This document shows, piece after piece, positions 1-7,652 of a DNA stretch of 64,000 bases. The position numbers were made by a program, and so were the translations under genes. The number at the start of each line of letters is the position of its first letter. Positions within the stretch are counted from its first letter, which is position 1. Source of the stretch: JAJZGK01 sp035538795 (GTDB taxonomy: Bacteria > Pseudomonadota > Alphaproteobacteria > Rhodospirillales > Magnetospirillaceae); contig DATLJS010000004.1 of the NCBI GenBank assembly GCA_035538795.1, positions 114,706 through 178,705 of the forward strand, read 5' to 3'. The notes beneath the pieces were generated by a model that was not told where the DNA came from, ran no database searches, and saw nothing but the letters and a program-made list of their open reading frames with translations.

Positions 1-991
1 AAAGAGTCAGGCTGAGAGAAAGACCGGCGAACAGCAAAACCCGGTCGCGTTCCAGCGACGGCAGCATGCTCAGATCGCCCACCGAATAGACCATCAGGCC
101 GTCTTCTTCCCTGGGCTCGGAAACCAGCAGTCCCAGCGCACCGGCCCGACCGATGCGCATGATGTCCGGATGGTCGGCATAGCCGGCCGGCAAAAGGGCC
201 ATGGGCGGGAACACGGCGCGCTTGTACTGCACCATGCGGCCATTGTCGTCCATGCTCAGAACGGGGGCGTTCGGCAAAGCCGTGAACTGGTCGCGGGGAT
301 CGCTGGACAAAATCACCACGCCCTGGCTGTCGGCGATAAACGACGTGGTGTGCAGAACCTGGGACGTGATGCTGGGCAGATTGGCCTTGACGCTGATCAC
401 GCCCAGAATCCTGCCGCCATCCGCCACCGGAGCGGAGAAGAACAGACCCGGCATGTTGGTGCGCCGGCCCACGGCGAACTGCCTCCCCACCTGCCCGGAC
501 ATGGCGGATTTGAAATAGCTGCGATCGGCGAAGTTCTCGCCCACCAGACTGTCCGGCTGATGAAAGTTGCTGGACGCAACGCAATTGCCGTTGGGCGCAA
601 CCACCCAAGACAGATCCACCCCCAAATCGCGGGAACGGCGCTCCAGCAACTGATTGACCCGTTGCCAATGCTCCGGCCCGGACGAAGCATCCTTTAACGT
701 CGACAAGATCAGCTGATCGCCAGCGAAATCCTGGGCCAATCCCAATTCGTGGCGGACAAGAATGGAAAGATTGCCCCGCACGTCATGGCGGGTCGTCGTC
801 GCGGCGGCGCGGGCCTGGATCACCGCCTCGTTCATGCGGCTGGCGAACCATTGCTCGCTGAAAATCCAGCCGATGGCCGCGGCAAAGGGAATGGCCGACA
901 CCATGGCTGCGACCACCCACCGGCGGGAAAACCTAGATTTCGCCGCCTTGTCCCACACCATGGCGGAATCCGTTGTCGCCGACCCTGTCAT
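1..991 (-). CDS. dCache-type membrane sensor protein, N-terminal part (runs off the left edge)
   Basis: Reading leftward from an ATG at 991 gives an open frame of 330 codons with no stop before the window edge. Residues about 25-45 form a membrane segment. They are followed by a long extracytoplasmic region with the pattern of a double Cache sensor domain: a helical lead, then stretches such as GENFADRSYFKSAMSG, RILGVISVKANL and FIADSQGVVILSSDP. A second membrane segment seems to begin at the window edge (LLFAGLSLSL). Cache domains of this kind head DctB-like histidine kinases, diguanylate cyclases and chemoreceptors. The output domain lies outside the window, so the class cannot be decided. 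The sensed ligand is unknown. Confidence 0.75.
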   Translation of the reverse strand, partial: MTGSATTDSAMVWDKAAKSRFSRRWVVAAMVSAIPFAAAIGWIFSEQWFASRMNEAVIQARAAATTTRHDVRGNLSILVRHELGLAQDFAGDQLILSTLKDASSGPEHWQRVNQLLERRSRDLGVDLSWVVAPNGNCVASSNFHQPDSLVGENFADRSYFKSAMSGQVGRQFAVGRRTNMPGLFFSAPVADGGRILGVISVKANLPSITSQVLHTTSFIADSQGVVILSSDPRDQFTALPNAPVLSMDDNGRMVQYKRAVFPPMALLPAGYADHPDIMRIGRAGALGLLVSEPREEDGLMVYSVGDLSMLPSLERDRVLLFAGLSLSLTL

Positions 992-1087
992 ATACCCGAT
1001 GCACCCCCGTTGCGCAGCTCTCAAGGGTGGCATTGCAGCCCCTCAAAGTCCACCCCCAAGGGAGAGTTCCAGCGAACGCGCAGCAAA

Positions 1088-1119
1088 AGAGCCGGCTCCC
1101 TGGCAGGGGGGCCGGCTCT
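1088..1119 (-). terminator. Rho-independent terminator of the Flp pilin gene
   Basis: A perfect 9-bp inverted repeat (AGAGCCGGC and GCCGGCTCT) with a 14-nt loop lies 50 nt past the pilin stop. In the leftward direction it is followed by CTTTTGC. It fits termination of the short pilin transcript. Confidence 0.75.
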
Positions 1120-1171
1120 CCGGAGAACCGCAGCCGGGACAGGACCGACGGCGGAACTCTTCAAATTCGAC

Positions 1172-1390
1172 TTACTGAGCGGTGGTGGTCAACTTCGACG
1201 AAACGGTGCTGAAGGTGGTCTTCAGGCTGTCACCCACGGTCCCCAAAACTCCGACAATAGCCACCGAAACAAGAGCGGCAATCAGGCCGTATTCGATGGC
1301 AGTGGCGCCGGACTCACCATTAAAAAACGACTTTGCAGAAGAAACGGCGCGGTTCTTCAGAATTTCTGCAGAGACAAGAAGCTTCAACAT
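1172..1390 (-). CDS. Flp/Fap-type type IVb pilin subunit
   Basis: A 72-residue prepilin. The sequence has a short basic leader, a GESGATAIEYGLIAALVSVA segment and a Thr/Ser-rich C-terminus. In Flp pilins a G followed by the ATAIEYGLI-type hydrophobic helix marks the prepilin peptidase cleavage region, with the conserved Glu-Tyr pair. The product should be inserted in the inner membrane and assembled into a Tad/Flp pilus for surface attachment. No tad or cpa assembly genes lie in this window, so the gene stands alone here. It has its own terminator, as is common for abundantly expressed pilins. Confidence 0.93.
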   Translation of the reverse strand: MLKLLVSAEILKNRAVSSAKSFFNGESGATAIEYGLIAALVSVAIVGVLGTVGDSLKTTFSTVSSKLTTTAQ

Positions 1391-1632
1391 GGCGGTTCTC
1401 CGTTTACAAAAGCCAGGGTCTTTACTACCTATCAGGCGAAGCTCCCCGGCTCATTTCATTCCGTTGGGGGCTGCCCATGGGTGGAGAATGACTCTTTGCT
1501 GCCCTACAAGCTGTGACGGATTTCACACCCGGGTATTTTTTTTCATTTTTTCCTCGGCACTGGACGCATGCCCCCGCGAAGAGGTACCAATGAGGACTGG
1601 AAACCTTTGAGAACACAGCGAACCGCCGCCAA
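1391..1632. promoter_or_regulatory. Divergent intergenic region between flp pilin and the 1633 gene
   Basis: This 242-nt stretch separates two divergent genes and must hold both promoters. A T-rich patch (tattttttttcattttttcc) lies near 1532-1551. I see no gene and no convincing -35/-10 pair. Confidence 0.4.
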
Positions 1633-2250
1633 ATGATTGCCCAAAGCACCACTGAAATTCAGGCTCTGGCCACCTTGAAGGCGGCCCGCGTGGTGGCCGA
1701 GGATATCGAAGCCCTGCGCAACGCCTTAAAGGAAGACGGCCTGTCGCAGCGCAAGCGCCAGAAGCTGAAGGACGATCTTCTGGAAGCCGCCGAGCGCCTG
1801 TGCAATCTGCTGGACCTGTTGCTGTCGTGGCTGTCGATGGTTTCCGAAAGCATCCGTCAGCCGTTGTCCGCCGGCATCCAGGACATGCGCGACCGGCTGT
1901 TGTCCACCGGCGTCAAACTGATCGGCGACAAGGCCCAGCGCCTGCTGGATCACGCCAACGGCGTCTTGAAAAGCGGCTTCCCCTTGGGACTGTCGTTCCG
2001 CGTCAACGAAGCCGCCAGCAGCCTGAACAGCACCGTCGAAGCCTTGGGCGGTTTCGAGTCCATGCCGGACGACGTCAAGGAACTGCTCTATCAACTGGGC
2101 GACATGGTCGAACATCTGCGGCATTTGGAGGAAAGCTTTGCTTTCTCTCAGGAATTCGTCGACATAGAAACGCCTCTGTTCGACGCGGCGGGAAATCTGA
2201 TCGAGCCGCCCGTTTCCGACGCGACGGAGCAGACTCCAAAACAACCCTGA
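1633..2250 (+). CDS. Conserved-looking helical protein of unknown function
   Basis: A 205-residue soluble protein, rich in Leu, Glu, Asp and Lys and predicted almost entirely helical. There is no signal peptide and no clear membrane segment, although residues 58-75 (NLLDLLLSWLSMVSESIR) are amphipathic. The stretch LLELGD-type helices and a charged early region (residues 20-50) suggest a coiled-coil or apolipoprotein-like fold. I do not recognise a family. The start is the first ATG after a weak purine-rich stretch, so a slightly later start is possible. The next gene is 128 nt downstream. Confidence 0.6.
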   Translation: MIAQSTTEIQALATLKAARVVAEDIEALRNALKEDGLSQRKRQKLKDDLLEAAERLCNLLDLLLSWLSMVSESIRQPLSAGIQDMRDRLLSTGVKLIGDKAQRLLDHANGVLKSGFPLGLSFRVNEAASSLNSTVEALGGFESMPDDVKELLYQLGDMVEHLRHLEESFAFSQEFVDIETPLFDAAGNLIEPPVSDATEQTPKQP

Positions 2251-2378
2251 GTCAAGCACATAGGCCACATGGCCTGTCATGAAAACGGTGCATTGATCCC
2301 CAAAAAAAATCAGGCCATTCTTTTCGCATCTGCGAAACTCCGGCCGCCCGGCAACGGGGCCGGGCCATGGAGGGGACC

Positions 2379-2906
2379 ATGGACATTCCGGTTGAGATCG
2401 AGCGGAAATTCCTGGTACGCCCCGGCGTTTGGCCGGTCAGCGCCCTGCCCACCCACATTCTGCAAGGCTATATCGCCTCCAGCGACGGCCCCAGCGTGCG
2501 GGTCAGGTTGGTGGGCGACAAGGCCCGCCTGACCATCAAACAAACCTGCCGCGACCCCGGACAGGGACGGGCCGAGTTCGAATACGACATCCCCGCCGAC
2601 CACGCCCGCTATATGCTGGCCGAAGTCTGCGCCCGTCCGCCGCTGGAAAAGCTGCGCCACGCCGTCAGCTTCGCCGGCAGCAACTGGGTGATCGACGAAT
2701 TTCTCGGCAACAACGCCGGACTGGTGCTGGCCGAGATCGAATTGAAAAAGCAGAACGCCGATTTTCCCCTGCCCATTTGGGCGATACAGGACGTCACCCG
2801 CGATCCTCGCTTCCGCAATTCCTTCCTGTACCACCATCCCTGGCCGGAATGGCAAGGCGACGACCGGCGTCCGACTTTCGGCGGAAATCCGTCTTTGCGC
2901 CGTTGA
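2379..2906 (+). CDS. CYTH-domain protein (triphosphate tunnel metalloenzyme family)
   Basis: A 175-residue protein that begins with VEIERKFLV, the ExExK signature at the N-terminus of CYTH/triphosphate tunnel enzymes. Paired basic and acidic strands follow (PSVRVRLVGDKARLTIK, AEFEYDI, LVLAEIELKK, as expected for an eight-strand tunnel). Members bind triphosphate compounds with divalent metal and act as inorganic triphosphatase, thiamine triphosphatase or class IV adenylate cyclase. Short stand-alone bacterial proteins are most often triphosphatases, but the substrate cannot be told from sequence. I chose the second ATG because AGGGG lies just upstream. An ATG 12 nt earlier (2367) is in frame. 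Confidence 0.85.
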   Translation: MDIPVEIERKFLVRPGVWPVSALPTHILQGYIASSDGPSVRVRLVGDKARLTIKQTCRDPGQGRAEFEYDIPADHARYMLAEVCARPPLEKLRHAVSFAGSNWVIDEFLGNNAGLVLAEIELKKQNADFPLPIWAIQDVTRDPRFRNSFLYHHPWPEWQGDDRRPTFGGNPSLRR

Positions 2907-2964
2907 CAGACCGCGCCGGGACATGCCAGCCTCGGGCCAGGATATTCGCCTGTCAGTTTATGGG

Positions 2965-3096
2965 ATGCCCAAGATGGAAATGGCTATCGCTTTTATCGCC
3001 GCCTGTTTCGTCGCCTATGGTCTGGTGTGGTCGATCCGCACCTCGGGCACCGGCGCCGAAGCCCCTGCCGCCCACAGCCACGGCGGGCATCACTAG
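2965..3096 (+). CDS. Small single-pass membrane protein with a His-rich tail
   Basis: A 43-codon frame. Residues 5-24 are a hydrophobic segment (AIAFIAACFVAYGLVW) and the end is AHSHGGHH. A strong terminator follows 14 nt later, which supports it being a real transcript end. Start could be 2965 or 2974. The histidine tail could bind a metal ion, but this is only inference. No family recognised. Confidence 0.45.
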   Translation: MPKMEMAIAFIAACFVAYGLVWSIRTSGTGAEAPAAHSHGGHH

Positions 3097-3104
3097 ACCA
3101 AACG

Positions 3105-3138
3105 CAAAAAGCCGCCCCGACGACCGGGCGGCTTTTTC
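3105..3138. terminator. Bidirectional Rho-independent terminator
   Basis: GCCGCCC (3111-3117) pairs with GGGCGGC (3126-3132). There is a T run on the plus side and an A run (T run on minus) on the other side. It lies between two convergent genes and can serve both. Confidence 0.85.
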
Positions 3139-3165
3139 TTTGACCGTAATCGCAAGAAAACGGCG

Positions 3166-4080
3166 TTATTCGGTTTGCGCCTGCTGCGGCTCCGTCGCCT
3201 CGGCGCCGGACTCCGCTTCGACCTCGACGGCGATGTCCGCCTTTGCGCTTTCCCCAACCGACAAAACCTCGTCCGCGCCGGGTACGGGTTCAGGTTCAGG
3301 TTCAGGTTCAGGTTCCGACTCGGGCTCCGGTTGAGGAGGCTCCACCCCCAAGAGCAACGCCAAAGCATGTAATTCCGGCCTGGACAAGAAAGCCAGCCCC
3401 AAATCCCCAGGCTCCGGATGCTCCTCTGTTTCCAGCAGCGGCGGCAGCAGCTCCGTTAAAGCCGAGGCTTCCGCCTCGTCCAGCGGACGGCCCGCCAACT
3501 GACTGAGAACCTCCTGAACCAGCCGGGGATCTTCGGTGCGGAAAGGATTGTGGCCGCTGCTGCGGAAACGGGCCACGGCCCGTTCGGCGCGGCGCACCCG
3601 GCGGATTGGGGCCAAGGCTTCGATCTTGGCTTCTTCCTGGGCGTCCCGCTGCTCCATGGTCACCACCGGCAAACCGGCCTGGGCCATGGCGTCGCTCAGG
3701 CGCTCCTGCAAGGCCTCGTCGCCGTCGGGATCCCCAGCGGCATCGCCCCGCACCAGCAGATCGGGAATGGAAAACACCGTCAGGCTGGCGGCGTATTCCA
3801 GTTTCCTGAACCCGTGGCGCTCGATCAGCAGATCGACCACATGCTTGTAGACATGGTTGAAATTGACGCGGGGAATGAAGCAGACGTCGAACAGATCATC
3901 CGGCACCTGACCGCGTTTGCGCTCTTTTTCGGCAAGAGCGGCCATGTGCAGGCGGGCCGCGTCGGGAAGAACGTCACGCACCAACGCCTCGACCTGATCC
4001 CGGTTCATCAACCGGTCATGCGTGACTTCGATGACTTTGGTTCCGTCAGCCGATTTATAGCCGATGGTGTAAACGTGCAT
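3166..4080 (-). CDS. Uncharacterised protein with a Pro-Glu repeat near the C-terminus
   Basis: A 304-residue acidic protein. The first ~110 residues look folded and mixed alpha/beta (MHVYTIGYKSADGTKVIEV, CFIPRVNFNHVYKHVVDLL). The middle is charged and helical. Residues ~250-268 are a proline/glutamate repeat (PEPESEPEPEPEPEP) encoded by tandem six-base units near 3290-3330. There is no signal peptide and no membrane segment. I do not recognise the family. The Pro-Glu region is probably a rigid, extended linker and the repeat is likely to vary in length between strains. Confidence 0.6.
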   Translation of the reverse strand: MHVYTIGYKSADGTKVIEVTHDRLMNRDQVEALVRDVLPDAARLHMAALAEKERKRGQVPDDLFDVCFIPRVNFNHVYKHVVDLLIERHGFRKLEYAASLTVFSIPDLLVRGDAAGDPDGDEALQERLSDAMAQAGLPVVTMEQRDAQEEAKIEALAPIRRVRRAERAVARFRSSGHNPFRTEDPRLVQEVLSQLAGRPLDEAEASALTELLPPLLETEEHPEPGDLGLAFLSRPELHALALLLGVEPPQPEPESEPEPEPEPEPVPGADEVLSVGESAKADIAVEVEAESGAEATEPQQAQTE

Positions 4081-4204
4081 TCCCCCACCCTACCCTTCTG
4101 ATACGGCGCCGCTGAAACGGCAGCCGCCGCGGCGCCCTTCCCTGAAAGGCTGCAACGCGGCGGCGCTTTGGTCAAGCCCACGTCAGGAAAAACGACCGGG
4201 GCCC

Positions 4205-4507
4205 TTAACGGACGTCGAACACCAGATTCGACTGCGTCAGTTCCAGAAGACGCCGAACGTTCTCGCTGGGATTGGTGATGCTGAGCTTCGCGCCGTTGCC
4301 GGACAGGTCTTCCTGCGCGATGTAAAGCAGGCCAAGCCCGACCGAATCCATGCTGGCCACGCCCGACATGTTGAATTCCACGCGCTTGCTGGCGCTTTGC
4401 ATCAGCTTTTGCAGCAAGCCCTGGAAATCCTCGTTGCACGAAAAGTTCAAGCTGCCGTCCAACGACACCTGAACCACGCCGCCGTTCTCGGAAATACGGT
4501 AATTCAT
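4205..4507 (-). CDS. STAS-domain anti-sigma factor antagonist-like protein
   Basis: A 100-residue protein made of one STAS domain: VVQVSLDGSLNFSCNEDFQGLL, then RVEFNMSGVASMDSVGLGLLYIA, then AKLSITNPSENVRRLLELT. The MDSVGLGLL stretch is the usual phosphoacceptor-serine loop of SpoIIAA-like antagonists. Such proteins bind anti-sigma kinases or act in partner-switching relays. No RsbW-like kinase or PP2C phosphatase is adjacent. I chose the ATG at 4507 because GGCAGGAGC sits 8 nt upstream. An in-frame extension to 4582 lacks such a site. Confidence 0.85.
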   Translation of the reverse strand: MNYRISENGGVVQVSLDGSLNFSCNEDFQGLLQKLMQSASKRVEFNMSGVASMDSVGLGLLYIAQEDLSGNGAKLSITNPSENVRRLLELTQSNLVFDVR

Positions 4508-4845
4508 CGAAATGCTCCTGCCATGCTTGGACGCATGATTTTCAACATATCCGGCCAGCTTCCCCCTTGCCGCCGGCCCCATATATTCGTTTTAGCTGCG
4601 CTACGCCAGAGCATAGCACGCGGGGCAAACAGTGAAAGGACCATATCGCGCCCCGCCGTTCCATCGACCTGACGAAGATCAAGACGGACAATGCGGAAGG
4701 CTCGGCATTTTCACACTGGAAAGAACGTCACAAAACGATCATCTATCAGGAAGAGACTCCGATTTCTGTCGTTTCCGAAAACAGGTCCCCCTGAAAACAG
4801 GCGGCGGCAAAAGCTGGAAATAAAATTAAAAAAGGGAGACGCCCC
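4508..4845. other. 338-nt intergenic region
   Basis: Lies between the divergent STAS gene and the small gene at 4846. No convincing gene on either strand. The last 60 nt are A-rich and lead into a clear ribosome binding site (AAAAAAGGGAGACG) for the 4846 gene. Confidence 0.4.
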
Positions 4846-5070
4846 ATGCTGAATCACACCGTTCTCGTGACCTTCAACGCGCCGGAGCATTCCGGCAAGA
4901 CCACGCTTGAAGCCGCCTTCGCCAAGATGCTCGGAGAACATGGGATCGACGTCCGCATGTCTTTCGATCCCCAGCGCGACGCCAAAATGGCCATGCCCAT
5001 GGACGAACTGCTGTCTCAATTCAAGGGCAAGGGCGTCAGCATCATGATCATGGAAAGCAACGCTACCTGA
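4846..5070 (+). CDS. Small protein with a P-loop-like SGKTT motif, unknown function
   Basis: A 74-residue protein with a good Shine-Dalgarno sequence (AGGGAG 8 nt upstream). It starts with a beta strand (HTVLVTFNAP) followed by EHSGKTTLEAAFAKML. This resembles a Walker A turn, although the full GxxxxGK[ST] pattern is not met because the first Gly is missing. The C-terminal strand is VSIMIMES. At this length it cannot be a whole NTPase domain. It could be a small regulator or a remnant. It ends 3 nt from the convergent pqqE stop. Confidence 0.5.
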   Translation: MLNHTVLVTFNAPEHSGKTTLEAAFAKMLGEHGIDVRMSFDPQRDAKMAMPMDELLSQFKGKGVSIMIMESNAT

Positions 5071-5073
5071 GCC

Positions 5074-6216
5074 TTACAGCCCCGCCGGCTTGCGGCTGTC
5101 GGCGCGCTGGCGCATGACCAGCGGCTCGACCGCCCTGTCGGGGGCGCAAGCCGCGGCCACGGCATCGGTCATGATGTGGTGGTGGGGGGATTTCGCGCAG
5201 GCCGGATCGGTGTTGGCGGCATCGCCGGTCAGCATGAAAGCCTGACAGCGGCAACCGCCGAAATCCTTGTGACGCTCGTCGCAGGATCGGCAGGGTTCCT
5301 TCATCCAATCGTCGCCGCGAAATTTGCGGAACCCGGGCGAATCCTGCCAGATCCAGCGCAGATCGCCGTCGCGGACATTGGGAAAATCAATGCCTTTCAA
5401 CAGCCGGGCCTCCTGACAGGGCAAGGCCGTGCCGTCCGGCGCGATGGTCAGGTGGATCGCCCCCCAACCGTTCATGCAAGCCTTGGGGCGGTCGCTGTAA
5501 TAATCAGGAATGACGAAGAACAAGGTCATCTTTCTGCCCAGCCGCTCGCGGGCCGCGTTAATCTTGGCTTCGGCCACGTCCAACTGGTGGCGGGTCGGCA
5601 ACAGCTCGGAACGGTTCAGCAAGGCCCAGTTGTAATATTGCAGATTGGCGAACTCGATGTATTCGATTCCCAAGTCCTCGGCCAGCGCGATGAAATCCTC
5701 GACATGGTCGATGTTATAGCGGCTGACCGGGACGTTCAGGACCATGGGAAAACCCTGGGCCTTGATCTCGCGGGCGGCGGCGATCTTCATCTTGTAGGCG
5801 TCATGCAGCCCCACCATGGTATCGCACAATTCGCTGTCGCAAGCCTGCATGCTCAGTTGGACATGCTTCAATCCCGCCTCTTTCAGCCGTGCCATGCGCT
5901 GGGGCGTCAAGCCGATGCCGGACGTGATCAGGTTGGTGTAAAAGCCTAACTGATCGGCTTCGGCCACCAGTTCCTCAAGATCGTGGCGCAGCAAGGGCTC
6001 GCCGCCGGAAAAACCGAGCTGAACCGACCCGGCCTTGCGGGCCTGCCGCAACAAGGTCTTCCATTCCTCAGTGGTCAACTCGTTGCGGTACTGATCGAAA
6101 TCCAGCGGGTTGTTGCACCATGAACAATGCAGCGGACAGCGGTAGGTCAGCTCCAGCACCAGCCACAGCGGCAATCCCAGACCATCGACGGCGACCGTGT
6201 TTCCGCTTTTCGGCAT
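5074..6216 (-). CDS. pqqE: PqqA peptide cyclase (radical SAM enzyme of PQQ synthesis)
   Basis: A 380-residue cytoplasmic radical SAM enzyme that forms the carbon-carbon bond between the Glu and Tyr side chains of PqqA. The CxxxCxxC cluster motif is seen as YRCPLHCSWC near residue 30, followed by GFSGGEPLLR. The C-terminal SPASM region carries further cysteines (ALPCQEAR, CRSCDERHKDFGGCRCQAF) that bind auxiliary iron-sulphur clusters. The ATG at 6216 has AAAGGA upstream. The longer frame upstream has no family similarity and overlaps the intergenic space. It follows the ABC genes at 6308-8710 in the same direction with a 91-nt gap, so it may share their transcript. It is separated from pqqBC and pqqAD. 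Confidence 0.96.
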   Translation of the reverse strand: MPKSGNTVAVDGLGLPLWLVLELTYRCPLHCSWCNNPLDFDQYRNELTTEEWKTLLRQARKAGSVQLGFSGGEPLLRHDLEELVAEADQLGFYTNLITSGIGLTPQRMARLKEAGLKHVQLSMQACDSELCDTMVGLHDAYKMKIAAAREIKAQGFPMVLNVPVSRYNIDHVEDFIALAEDLGIEYIEFANLQYYNWALLNRSELLPTRHQLDVAEAKINAARERLGRKMTLFFVIPDYYSDRPKACMNGWGAIHLTIAPDGTALPCQEARLLKGIDFPNVRDGDLRWIWQDSPGFRKFRGDDWMKEPCRSCDERHKDFGGCRCQAFMLTGDAANTDPACAKSPHHHIMTDAVAAACAPDRAVEPLVMRQRADSRKPAGL

Positions 6217-6307
6217 CAAGAAGTCCTTTCCCTGTCCGCAAACCATGGAGCCCAGCCTGAGCCGCCGCCCTTGAGCGGGCAATTGGCAATAAGTCGCATG
6301 CCCAGGA

Positions 6308-6940
6308 TCATTCCAGCACGGCGGGGCGTCCCGCCAGTTGCAGGCGGCGGGCCGACAGAGCATCGAGATCCGCCCCCCCATGGCTGACCATCAGCACCGA
6401 CAGGCCGCGCCCGGCGATCTCGGCCCTTACCGCGTCACGGGCTTGGACGGCGGCGGCTTCGTCCAGCGACACGAAGGCTTCGTCCAGCAGCAAAACATCC
6501 GGACGCACGGCCATGGCGCGGGCCAACGCCACACGGCGGGCCATGCCCAAGGATAGCTGGCCGGGACGGCTTGTCCCCTGCCCCCCCAGTCCGAAAACCT
6601 CCAGCATCCGTTCGGCCCGATACAGGCTTTCCCGATCCACGCCGCCCATCGCCAGAGCGACGTTTTCAGCGGCAGTGCGCCAAGGCAGCAGGCGCGGCGT
6701 CTGAAAGACCATGGACAGACGCAAACCGTCCGCCAGATCGACACGCCCCGAGAACTCCCGGTCCAATCCGGCAGCGATGGACAGCAGCGTCGACTTACCG
6801 CATCCCGAAGCTCCGCACAAAGCCACCGCCTCACCCTCGGCCACGGCGAACTCCAGTCGCCCCAGGAGCGGCTGCGCTCCCGGCCAGCTTTTGGCGTCCA
6901 CCCGGACGCACAGCCGGTCAGGCCTGCCAACGGGCGACAT
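6308..6940 (-). CDS. ABC transporter ATPase, NitT/TauT-like
   Basis: A 210-residue ATPase. Walker A is GASGCGKST, the signature is LSLGMARRVALARA (LSLGM rather than LSGGQ) and Walker B is DVLLLDEAFVSLD, ending with an HGG switch region. The Q-loop is VFQTPRLLPWRT, typical of nitrate/sulfonate/taurine-type importers. The ATG at 6940 overlaps the permease stop by 23 nt. It forms an importer with the permease at 6918 and the binding protein at 7649. The substrate is unknown. The position between pqqE and the alcohol dehydrogenase block suggests a role in that pathway. Confidence 0.88.
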   Translation of the reverse strand: MSPVGRPDRLCVRVDAKSWPGAQPLLGRLEFAVAEGEAVALCGASGCGKSTLLSIAAGLDREFSGRVDLADGLRLSMVFQTPRLLPWRTAAENVALAMGGVDRESLYRAERMLEVFGLGGQGTSRPGQLSLGMARRVALARAMAVRPDVLLLDEAFVSLDEAAAVQARDAVRAEIAGRGLSVLMVSHGGADLDALSARRLQLAGRPAVLE

Positions 6941-7652
6941 GGCGGTCCATCCAGCGCAAAAGAGTGGCCTCAATCAGCATCGGCACGGCCATGAAGCTGA
7001 GCGAGTAGGCCAACAGATGGCGGATATCGAACAATTGGAAATAAACGCTCAACTGGAAACCGATGCCGTCCGACCGCCCCAGCATCTCCACCAGCAGGAT
7101 GATCTTCCAGACCAGCGCCAAACCACTGCGCACCGATGCCAGCAGAAAGGGAGCCAGTTCCGGCAAATAGAGATGGCGCAAGCGCCCGATCAGGGAAAAG
7201 CGGAACAGCCGGGCCATCTCGTCCAGTTCGCGGTCGTGGGCTCGCGCGCCTTGGCGGAAGATCACCGCCATGCTGGGCATCTTGGACAGCGACACCGCCA
7301 GAACGGCCGCCGTTTCGCCCAGCCCCAACCAGACATAGGACAGGATGGCCACCACCATGGCCGGCACGCCCAACAACAATTGCAACCAGGGATCAAACCA
7401 GCGGTCCAGCCTTGGATGCCGCCCCATGAGCCAACCCAAAAGCCCCCCGCTCAGCAAGGACAAGGGAAAGCTGATCAGGACCCGCCGCAGCGTTGCCGCC
7501 AGATGCCGCAACAGCGGCCCATCCGCCGCTTCCCGCCACAGGCAAACGGCGACATCGGCAGGCGACGGCAACAGAGGCGACATCGCCGCCTTCGCCGCCG
7601 CATGCCACGTCAGCAAGGCCAGCACCAGGGACAGAACCCGCTCCGTTTTCAC
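6918..7652 (-). CDS. ABC transporter permease, NitT/TauT-like
   Basis: A 244-residue inner-membrane protein with about six membrane segments and the EAA-type loop (ELDEMARLFRFSLIGRLRHLYLPELAPFLL) that contacts the ATPase. It starts at a GTG that overlaps the stop of the binding-protein gene as GTGA, so the two are translationally coupled. Length and topology fit the SsuC/TauC/NrtB family. The substrate cannot be inferred from the permease. Confidence 0.88.
   Translation of the reverse strand: MKTERVLSLVLALLTWHAAAKAAMSPLLPSPADVAVCLWREAADGPLLRHLAATLRRVLISFPLSLLSGGLLGWLMGRHPRLDRWFDPWLQLLLGVPAMVVAILSYVWLGLGETAAVLAVSLSKMPSMAVIFRQGARAHDRELDEMARLFRFSLIGRLRHLYLPELAPFLLASVRSGLALVWKIILLVEMLGRSDGIGFQLSVYFQLFDIRHLLAYSLSFMAVPMLIEATLLRWMDRHVARWQA

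Noticed and set aside
6217..6381. Longer N-terminus of PqqE
   Set aside because: The extra 55 residues lack family similarity and have poor coding character. The ATG at 6216 has a proper ribosome binding site.
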